From Paenibacillus sp. 1781tsa1 (GTDB lineage Bacteria; Bacillota; Bacilli; Paenibacillales; Paenibacillaceae): a DNA stretch of 64,000 bases. Below are positions 17,273 to 24,400 of the stretch, piece by piece. Numbering within the stretch: position 1 is the first letter of the stretch; each line of letters opens with the position of its first letter. The stretch lies in assembly GCF_024159265.1 (NCBI RefSeq), contig NZ_JAMYWY010000001.1:5828001-5892000 (forward strand), read 5' to 3'. The translations under genes were made by a program, and so were the position numbers. Under the pieces are notes generated by a model, which was not told where the DNA came from, ran no database searches, and saw only the letters and a list, made by a program, of their open reading frames with translations.

Positions 17273-18517
17273 TCATCCGGCTTTGAGTTCCGTTAGAGGA
17301 CTCGCCATCCTGTATTCGGTTTTGTTCTTCATCATGCTGTAGATGATGTTCACAAGCCTTCTCATAACGCATATAAGGGCTTGCTTCTTGGTCTTGCCTT
17401 CTACTAGCTTACGTTGGTAGAACTCGTACATGAGCGGATTACGCTGTGTCTTGTTCTTTCCTTTGGCGACTTGGATTTGCTGAACGGCTAGGTTATGGAA
17501 GATGCTGTTCAGAACTCGGTTACCCTGTCCACTTGCTTGGTCTTTGCCCTTCCCACCCGAACTTAATCGGACAGGAGCGATTCCGGCGAATCGGGCTAGC
17601 TTGTCAGCGTTCGAGAAGCGGCGAACATCTCCGATTTCTGCGACCAGTTCCGCCACTGTTACGATGTTGATTCCATCCATCGACTCTAGCTTATAGTCCG
17701 TCTTGGCTAGCACCTTCCGAAGTTCTTCTTCAACTTGCTTGATGAGTTCCCGACTCCTCCGCATATCATGAACCATACTAACGACTAGGAAATCCCGATG
17801 TTCTTGAAGTTTGCGTTCAGTTGCCCCATCTTGCCTGACGACTTCCAAGATTTCCTCTGCCTTACGGGTGGAACAAGTATTATGGCTTACTTTGCGAAGG
17901 TATTCAGCTAATTCCTCCGCCCCCACCGATGATAGATGGTGAGGTGCAGGGTACTTTTCCCAAAAGGCTAGAGCCGCCTTCCCGTCAATGTCACAGAAGA
18001 ACTTCTTATATGAAGGATAATGATAACTTAGTTGCTGATGAAGCTGATTTTTAAGCATGGCGGCATGTTTGACGATGGAACTGCGTCTTGCTACCACTTG
18101 CCCGATTGTCCAGTAAATGTCCTGCGGATTTGCGTCCGGCAGTTCATCTAGTCTCGCAAGCAAGACTTTGGCGATGCAGAACGCATCCCAACTGTCGCTC
18201 TTTTGCGTTGTTGCATTGCTCATGCGTTCATTGTAGGATAATGCGGAGTTGACTTCCTTGACGATTTGCTTGTTCTCAACAAGGTGAACGGCTACTGCTC
18301 TGCCGTTGCCGCCCGTATCCTCCAAACCATAGACAGGGGTCAAGCCTTTTGGCGTATGCTTCTTGACGAACTTCATCAGGTCATCAAAGGCAGATGGTTT
18401 ATTCTCGATTTGGATTTCGCCTAGCCGCTCATTCCAACAGTTGACGATAACGGCAGTATGTTGAGCCTTATGTAAATCCATTCCGACATAGATATGCGTT
18501 TGCTTATAGTGCGACAA
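17273..18517 (-). CDS. IS110-family transposase (DEDD recombinase)
   Basis: This 414-residue protein has the two IS110 domains. The N-terminal RuvC-like DEDD nuclease shows GMDLHK, LEDTGG and KSDSWDAFCIAK. After a helical middle, the C-terminal Transposase_20 domain has MDGINIVTVAELVAEIG, FAGIAP and a serine-bearing SSGGKGKDQASGQGN stretch. Length and order match complete members. The TTG start follows AGGGGTG. IS110 enzymes work with a bridge RNA made from the element's own non-coding end. The element lies between the 5' side of the toxin at 16801 and the 3' end of the recombinase gene, and no terminal inverted repeats are expected. Confidence 0.9.
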   Translation of the reverse strand: MSHYKQTHIYVGMDLHKAQHTAVIVNCWNERLGEIQIENKPSAFDDLMKFVKKHTPKGLTPVYGLEDTGGNGRAVAVHLVENKQIVKEVNSALSYNERMSNATTQKSDSWDAFCIAKVLLARLDELPDANPQDIYWTIGQVVARRSSIVKHAAMLKNQLHQQLSYHYPSYKKFFCDIDGKAALAFWEKYPAPHHLSSVGAEELAEYLRKVSHNTCSTRKAEEILEVVRQDGATERKLQEHRDFLVVSMVHDMRRSRELIKQVEEELRKVLAKTDYKLESMDGINIVTVAELVAEIGDVRRFSNADKLARFAGIAPVRLSSGGKGKDQASGQGNRVLNSIFHNLAVQQIQVAKGKNKTQRNPLMYEFYQRKLVEGKTKKQALICVMRRLVNIIYSMMKNKTEYRMASPLTELKAG

Positions 18518-18643
18518 AAGGATTCACCCCTGTTTACAGATTTGTAAGTTAGCTTGACGGTAGGTAAAGAATGGGTGCAACCTCAGTTCGAGCGTTAACC
18601 TTTCGGTTCGCAGTGGGACGCAAGCATCTCCATTCAATGTCCG
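18518..18643 (-). ncRNA. Possible IS110 bridge-RNA region
   Basis: This 126-base gap upstream of the transposase start is where IS110-group elements encode their guide (bridge) RNA. On the minus strand it contains GCGAACCGAAAGGTTAACGC, which folds as an AACC/GGTT stem closed by a GAAA tetraloop, followed by further pairing potential. I could not fold it computationally or define loops, and the element could belong to the IS1111 group, in which the RNA lies at the other end. Confidence 0.35.
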
Positions 18644-19420
18644 TCAAAGGATGGCTTGATGTAAGCCTTCCGCTGATATATCTCCATAGCGGTAAGTACC
18701 ACTATAAAAATCACGTCTGTCCAAGATTCGTTTGACTTGCACTTTCGTAAACATATTGCCTTGTTGAGTCTTAAAGCCTTCTTCATTCATGGTTTCGGCT
18801 ACTCGGGTCAATGACCATGTCGGATTCTGTTCCTTTAGCTGAAACACTCTGCGGACGGTTATGGCTTGCTTCTCGTCCACTTGGATGCACTTCTGACCTT
18901 TCTTTGCCCTGTACCCAAAGGTGGCTCTACCTCCTGCATAGCCGCCCTGCTCGGCTTTCTTGTACCGCCCCCTGCCTAATTTGAGTGCGATTTCAAGCCG
19001 TTGGTACTGGTCAAGCAATTCCATCAAGCCGTTAATCAAGAAGTCGTTAGGGTCTTTCTTGTAAATGCTGTAGGTCGGCTGTTCAATGCTCCGAACGTCC
19101 ACCCCATGCTTCTTGAACTCTCGATGTACCAACACTTTCACAATGTCAGAACGCCATAAACGGCTTGTATTGAGGACGACAACCGCATCAATTGATTGAG
19201 TAGACAGGGCGGCTAACATGCTCTGAAAGCCAATTCTGTCTACCTCAAAGGCTTCTTCATTAACCTTCGCACCACTGATACCTTCATCGCTGTATATGGT
19301 AATCAGATTCCATCCTTGCTCCTGACAATAGGAGCGGATTTCATCTTGTTGGTACGCTAAACTGTATCCATCCTTGGCTTGTCCACTCGTTGATACTCTG
19401 ACATAACCGATAACATTCAT
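18644..19420 (-). CDS. Serine site-specific recombinase
   Basis: This 258-residue protein has an N-terminal resolvase/invertase domain with the catalytic serine in YVRVSTSGQAKDGYSL, followed by DEGISGAKVNE and the NTSRLWRSDIVKVLV helix. The short recombinase domain has FGYRAKKGQKCIQVDEKQA, WSLTRVAETMNEEG and a DNA-binding end LDRRDFYSGTYRYG. I start at MNVIGYVRVS (GGTGGGGG upstream), because the frame's earlier residues are out of family. It lacks the long zinc-ribbon and coiled-coil tail of large phage recombinases, and ends AEGLHQAIL right at the IS110 boundary, so a few residues may be lost. It is divergent from the XRE repressor gene and shares its operators. Confidence 0.85.
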   Translation of the reverse strand: MNVIGYVRVSTSGQAKDGYSLAYQQDEIRSYCQEQGWNLITIYSDEGISGAKVNEEAFEVDRIGFQSMLAALSTQSIDAVVVLNTSRLWRSDIVKVLVHREFKKHGVDVRSIEQPTYSIYKKDPNDFLINGLMELLDQYQRLEIALKLGRGRYKKAEQGGYAGGRATFGYRAKKGQKCIQVDEKQAITVRRVFQLKEQNPTWSLTRVAETMNEEGFKTQQGNMFTKVQVKRILDRRDFYSGTYRYGDISAEGLHQAIL

Positions 19421-19483
19421 ACTAATTACCCCCACCGTTACAGAAATCACAATTATTGAAACGGTACTCCGTGTCACATATCT

Positions 19484-19512
19484 ATTATAGAACGGTATTC
19501 CGTTGCAATCAA
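19484..19512 (-). promoter_or_regulatory. Recombinase promoter
   Basis: On the minus strand TTGATT (19512-19507), a 17-base spacer and TATAAT (19489-19484) form a near-consensus sigma-A promoter. It is overlapped by the central operator ACGGTATTCCGT and lies 63 bases before the recombinase ATG. Confidence 0.65.
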
Positions 19513-19532
19513 TGTTTTTTTAGTGATATGAT
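19503..19532 (+). promoter_or_regulatory. Promoter of the XRE repressor gene
   Basis: TTGCAA (19503-19508) and TATGAT (19527-19532) are separated by 18 bases, 48 bases before the ATG. The first base of the -35 overlaps the central operator, so repressor binding could affect both promoters. Confidence 0.55.
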
Positions 19533-19580
19533 GAAGGAAACACCGCTCACCTGAAACGGTAATGCGTATCGGAGGTAAAC

Positions 19581-19787
19581 ATGCCAGTTCGGTTACGACT
19601 TAGAGAAATTCTTGAAGAACGGGGAATCAGCCAACGGGAACTTGCTCGTAGAATGAATATCCGTTCTAGTACCGTCAGTCATCTTTGCTCCGATAAAGTT
19701 AATGCGGCATACTTCGATACGTTAGAACAGATATGCCGTACACTTAATATCAGCCTGAACGAACTTCTTGTATTGGAAGATGACTAA
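19581..19787 (+). CDS. XRE/Cro-type repressor
   Basis: This 68-residue single-domain helix-turn-helix protein has RLREILEERGISQRELARRM, then RSSTVSHLCSDKVNA and LEQICRTLNISLNELL, the standard five-helix Cro/CI fold with nothing attached. GGAGG precedes the ATG. It is transcribed away from the recombinase gene, and three matching palindromes lie between the two. The simplest reading is a repressor of both genes. Its 3' end overlaps the convergent replication-protein gene by 38 bases. It has no protease or sensor domain, so inactivation would need another factor or dilution. Confidence 0.85.
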   Translation: MPVRLRLREILEERGISQRELARRMNIRSSTVSHLCSDKVNAAYFDTLEQICRTLNISLNELLVLEDD

Positions 19788-20610
19788 CCTTACCGGATAG
19801 AATGGCACAGGGGAGCGTTATAGCTTCCTGCCATTGTTCCGCCGCTACTTCATTCAAGTCAAAAACATCCTGCGTTTTCATTTGTTCTTGAATCTTCTTG
19901 CGGTAATAAGGGGTCGTATCCTGCGGCAGAAGTTCCCCTTGCTGAATCTCCTGAACAAGTCTCCCCACCTTTGGGGTAAACTTGGACAAGTCCGTCAGCA
20001 CAGCACATAGATATTTACTGTTAAACTGCGGCGGAAACTGTACCAGTGCAGCAAGCGGTAACTTGCCCTTAGGTGCATATACAATTTCCATCCTCGTTTG
20101 CTCCCCTTTGATTCCCTGCCGCCCAGTCTCCATCAACTGACGCTTCTTGTCATACACCCGACAATAGCCATCCTCCTGACGTTGATGTTTGCCGTTGTAA
20201 TAGCGAGTGCCTTTGAATAATCGTAGCTTGCGACCTTTCGTAGACATCGAGAACAGGTCATTGATGGGAACAGGAATGTCGAAAGCAACATCACAACGCA
20301 CAAACAAGATTTCGTTGGCAAAGTCTCGGATTTGTTCAAGCCAGTACCGGAAGTAAACAAGCGACTTCGGGTATACTTCAATTCTTAACGTATTCTTACG
20401 AGTTTTCGGAGCGTAGACCAACTTATAGGAAATATGCAGGAAGTGTTCTCCCGTATTGATTTTGAGACGGTATTGAAACCCTCTCTCCCCCACCGTCATT
20501 TTGACCCCGTAGAAGTGACAGATTCGTTTATGGAACTCATTGAAAAAATCCCAATACACATCTGTAAAGTCAATGACAATACGGTCTATGGATACAGTGA
20601 CCCCTTTCAT
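19750..20610 (-). CDS. Rep_trans-like rolling-circle replication initiator / relaxase
   Basis: The 286 residues match the plan of pT181/Rep_trans-type initiators, a family that also includes the ICEBs1 relaxase NicK. There is an acidic strand (VRCDVAFDIP), the core GTRYYNGKHQRQEDGYCRVYDKK, and GEQTRMEIVY where the family has the (T)RxE motif. The enzyme would nick one strand and attach by a tyrosine. Start at ATG after a GGGAGGGGG-rich site. With the recombinase and XRE genes it forms a small element core of about 2.2 kb without a visible cargo or conjugation set, so it may be a mobilisable-element remnant. The exact family should be confirmed by profile search. Confidence 0.6.
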   Translation of the reverse strand: MKGVTVSIDRIVIDFTDVYWDFFNEFHKRICHFYGVKMTVGERGFQYRLKINTGEHFLHISYKLVYAPKTRKNTLRIEVYPKSLVYFRYWLEQIRDFANEILFVRCDVAFDIPVPINDLFSMSTKGRKLRLFKGTRYYNGKHQRQEDGYCRVYDKKRQLMETGRQGIKGEQTRMEIVYAPKGKLPLAALVQFPPQFNSKYLCAVLTDLSKFTPKVGRLVQEIQQGELLPQDTTPYYRKKIQEQMKTQDVFDLNEVAAEQWQEAITLPCAILSGKVSHLPIQEVRSG

Positions 20611-20830
20611 GTGCCACCCCCTCCCGAATTTTTTTATGAATTTCGGGCTTAATTAGAGGGCAGGTGGCTAGCCTTTAACACATGACCTTCCCGTTGATTG
20701 TTGTTCTGTTAAGTCCTGACAATATTAGTGGTCGTGGTATTCTGCAATAAAGTTGCGACCAAGTCCTTTCACCGTATCTATCGTTGCGGTAATTTACATT
20801 GTTGCGATTTCTTTTGAAAAAACCGCAAGA

Positions 20831-21035
20831 AAACGAAGGTAACAAAAAACAGGTCTATCATGGAGATGTCTGACCATAATCGACCTGTTTGATGTAACGG
20901 TGTAGCGTTATTTAGGTTACAAATTCAAGCATGAATGTGCGTACAATTAAAATGACGAAATCTTTATACGGGTATTAAATGGGTTATATGTGTTATTGGT
21001 TGAATGATGGGTTCATTCGGCACTGGGTAGCCCTC
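20831..21035 (-). repeat. Cassette intergenic block, copy E (next to the live toxin)
   Basis: This is the copy directly behind the immunity gene of the intact Rhs toxin, so it is the likely parent form. It contains GGTAACAAAAAACAGGTC, GACCATAATCGACCTGTTT, GTAGCGTTATTTAGGTTA, CATGAATGTGCGTACAA and TTGGTTGAATGATGGGTTCA. Blocks B and C share all of these elements, D part and A a remnant. Confidence 0.8.
20848..20889 (-). terminator. Terminator hairpin in block E
   Basis: The outer stem is AACAGGTC/GACCTGTT, with an inner ATTATGG/CCATGAT helix, followed on the minus strand by TTTTTTG. It would end the long secretion/toxin transcript about 200 bases after the immunity gene. Confidence 0.65.
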
Positions 21036-21091
21036 TTCAAAAAAAATAGACGGCTATCATTAAAGATAACCGCCGCCCAACATAGATGAAA

Positions 21092-21451
21092 TTAGCTTAA
21101 TTTATTTTTTATTGCTATCAGTAATTCGTTGACTTCCGCTTTACAACTAGGATTACGTTCTAAAAATTTATTGCTAGCTTCTAGTAGATATCGATAAAAC
21201 ACATTATTATCTACTACCAAGATTTCATCTTTCTCTACAGCCGGATAATCAAAATAATAGGCAACTCCGTGTTCACCGAAATAACCCTCTTCCCAAGGTT
21301 GAAGTTCTTCAGCAAAAACGCACCAAATTTCTCCTAACCCAAATCCTTCACCATTCGAATAATTTTTTAGAGCATCTAAAAAATATCCATCGCCTAAGTT
21401 GGAATAGTACAGCCCAATAAGTTCTATCTCCTTGTTCGATTCAATTGACAT
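21092..21451 (-). CDS. CdiI-like immunity protein of the intact Rhs toxin
   Basis: This 119-residue acidic protein resembles CdiI-type immunity proteins against ribonuclease toxins. It has SNLGDGYFLDALKNYSNGEG near the start, IWCVFAEELQPWEEGYFGEHG in the middle, and a short helical end. It begins 20 bases after the toxin stop codon and is preceded by AAGGAG. The acidic surface suits binding a basic nuclease. It is the last gene before block E, so toxin and immunity end the long minus-strand locus. The family call rests on remembered motifs and the position, and direct binding to the tail is inferred. Confidence 0.7.
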   Translation of the reverse strand: MSIESNKEIELIGLYYSNLGDGYFLDALKNYSNGEGFGLGEIWCVFAEELQPWEEGYFGEHGVAYYFDYPAVEKDEILVVDNNVFYRYLLEASNKFLERNPSCKAEVNELLIAIKNKLS

Positions 21452-21471
21452 ATTTGCTCTCCTTAAATCAC

Positions 21472-24400
21472 TTATTTTAATGTTGGGAAGAAGTTTGTTA
21501 TTTCCCCATTATCGATATAGCCTTGGAACTTAAGCCCGTTTGATGAAGTACCAGTTATTATTCTTCCATTAACAGTTCCGTTTGCCATAGCTTCTTGGCC
21601 CCATTGTACCATTTGCTCATTAGAAATTACGCTTGGGTCGTACACGGTTTTTGGATTAGGGATATTTTTGTACTGTCCCGGTATAATATCTCCCCGTGTA
21701 TCAACTGCAGGCAACTGATATTTAACCTCATAAACACCGTTAATAGTGGGATGTGGTGTCTTAGATATTATATTCTCATCAAGACTCCATCCTCTATCAG
21801 TAAATGCCTTATTGAAATTGTCCAAATTGTGCCCTCCGACAATTCCTTTATTACCCTTTCGAACAACATCCTCAACTTCTACTAAATGGGTATCATATCC
21901 GGTCTTTAACTTCAGACCATTACCCATCCCCTCAGACTTTGATTCCTTCTTATACAACCCCAACGGGTCAATATAACTCACCGGGTTCCCGTTCACATAC
22001 GCATACCGGTTAAAGGTCTGTCCATCCTGAATCTCTCCACGAATCACATCTCGATTCAAGAACCGCTTCAGCTTCGGATCATAGTACCGTGCTCTCATGT
22101 AATACAGGCTGTTGGCATCCGTCATGACCCCATCTCGACCATTATACGCAAACGGCTGCTGGGTTAATCCTTCATGCTGCTCCAGTTCACCATACAATCC
22201 ATACGTATAGCGGTCCGTCACCCGATTCTGCTCATTCGTTAGCAAGGTCGTACTGCCACGCAGGTCATAATGGTAACTCAGATACGTTCCGTCGGCATCT
22301 TCGCGTCCAATTAGTCCCAGACCATAAATGTAACGGGCTTTTACATCGCCCTCGCCGTCCATCTCCATCAGCACCCGGCTCAGTTCATGTGCATCGTCGA
22401 TGACATAGCGGGTGATTTGCCCTCGCTGCGCGAGTTCAATCCGGTCTCCCTGCGGGTTGTACCGATATTTCAGCTTTCCTGCCTTCACCAGACGGTTTCT
22501 AGCATCGTATTCGTAAGCGGAAGCGGTGCTGCCATCGGTCGCATACAGCAGATTCCCGTTGGCATCGATCTCCACCGGGTAGTCCCCCACACGTTGAAGT
22601 CGGTTATCCCAGGTATAGTGCAGATGCTGCGTTGGCGAAACACTCGTGAATTCCGTTTCAGATGTCCCTACTTGTTCGGTTGTCAGGTTCCCGGATGGAT
22701 CATACGTGTAGTGTACAACACGTCCTGGCTCGGCGCCACTGCGTAGGCGTTTCAACGTATCATACGTGTACTGTTTATTCTCTTCCTTCAGCAGCAGGCC
22801 CGATGGGCTGTATTCGTACTTGAATTGCTGTAAACGAATGCCTTGTCCGCTCGTATCCGTCAGACGAGTCAGTTGGCCTGCGGCATCGTATTCCCGTTGC
22901 TCCTGGCTGCCGTTCGGGCGCCGAGTCTCGATGAGCTTTCCACTTGCATCATAGCGGTACCGGGTCAGGCGACCGTTCCAGTCCTTCACTTCAGCCAGTT
23001 CACCCGTGGCTTGGTAACGATACTGCACCACTTTGCCATCCGGATAGGTCAGCGCCGTCATCCGGCCTGCCGCATCATACGCATATTGCAGCAAATGTCC
23101 AAATCCATCGGTTCGCGTGAGCAAGCGTCCTGCCGCATCGTAGGTTCGTTCCTCATGCTGCTCGGCTTCCAGCACACGGGTCACCTGTCCATCGGGCGTA
23201 TAGGTCAGCACGATTTCACCTGCTTCATCCGTGGCACGGATCAGGCGACCCGCAGCATCATATGCGTACCGAGTTTCCTGTCCCTTGGCATCCAGCTTGG
23301 TACTTAGCCAGCCGCGATCATCATAGGTGTACGCCGTCCGTGCACCTGCCGCATTTGTTTCCTGCAGCAAGCGACCACTGCGGTCATACGTTAGACGGGT
23401 CTCGTTTCCACTGGCATCGGTGTAGCTCGTGTTCCGATCTTCCCCATCCCAGGTCTGGCGATAGGTCACTTCATCTGCGCCTTCGCCTTGAATGACTTCG
23501 GTCAGGCGGTGCGCGGCATCGTAGCGATAATGGCGGGTATGCCCATCCGCATCGGTATCTTCGACGCGTTGATGGAGGGCATTGAACCGCAGCCGCGTCA
23601 TGTGGCCGAGTCCATCTTGCCATGCCACGGGACGACCAGCCGCATCATAGGTCAGTTGCTGGACCGTCCGGCCTTCGCCATCGATGACGGAGACCAGACG
23701 ACCTGCACCATCATAGTGATACTGTGTGACGTGTCCTAACGCATCGGTCACAGTCTGCAATCGACCTGTGGCGTCATAAGAAAGTTGAGTCGATTCGCCC
23801 AGTGCATTCGTCTCGGCAATCAAGCGGTTTTCGGCATCATAGGTATATTGCCGGGTGTGGTCGAGCGCATCGGTGATAGTGGCGACTTCCCCGTTCGGCG
23901 TATACGTATACTGCATAGAGGCTCCAGACGGACGGGTCTCTCGAATGCGCTGCCCACTGGCATCATACACGGTCTGCCACGTGAGGCCTAGCGGGTCGGT
24001 GACGGATGTCAGGCGATCTGCACCATCGTAGCTCCGGCGACTTACACTTCCTGCGGCATCCTTCAGTTCGACCAGTCGGCCTGCTTCATCCCAGCCAATC
24101 TGTAAACGTCGACCTTCCGGATCCAGCGTATGCTGCAGCTCGCCTGTCTCGCTGTAGGCATAGGTCCAGATGGCTCCCGTGAAGTCCTGGTACGTAGCCG
24201 TTTGTCCGGTTTCGGTGTAGGTCCACTTCGCTGTACTACCATCTGGACGGGTCACTTCGGTCAGTCGTTCTTGTTCATCGTACTGGTAGCGGGTTACGCC
24301 ACCTTCGGCATCCGTTTCACGCGCGACTTGATGGTGCGCGGTATAGTGATATTCCGTTTCATGACCCAGTGGGTCGATTTCACGGATCAGATGTCCCTCT

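Larger units (their letters stand above)
17270..18643 (-). mobile_element. IS110-family insertion sequence
   Basis: It consists of the transposase plus the non-coding upstream end. Exact ends are uncertain because this family leaves no long inverted repeats or target duplication. It sits immediately after the recombinase stop codon on one side and immediately before the toxin tail on the other. Confidence 0.6.
19461..19567. promoter_or_regulatory. Three operators between recombinase and repressor genes
   Basis: Three similar palindromic 12-mers lie in the divergent region: ACGGTACTCCGT (19461-19472), ACGGTATTCCGT (19492-19503) and ACGGTAATGCGT (19556-19567). The middle one sits between the -35 and -10 of the recombinase promoter and touches the -35 of the repressor promoter; the last lies just before the repressor gene's ribosome site. 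This is the layout of a lambda-like autoregulated switch, and the XRE protein is the likely ligand. Confidence 0.65.
20611..21091. other. Intergenic region containing block E
   Basis: This is 480 bases without a gene. The first 220 hold a short CCCGAA/TTCGGG inverted repeat (20623-20647) upstream of the Rep gene and otherwise nothing I recognise, though this stretch could carry an origin or an element boundary. Block E fills most of the rest. Confidence 0.5.

Noticed and set aside
18644..20610. Complete integrative conjugative element
   Set aside because: No coupling protein, conjugation ATPase or clear attachment repeats are seen. Only a recombinase, repressor and Rep-like gene are present.
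13033..21035. CRISPR-like array
   Set aside because: The repeats are up to about 200 bp, few and spaced by whole genes. No short repeat/spacer pattern and no cas gene is present.
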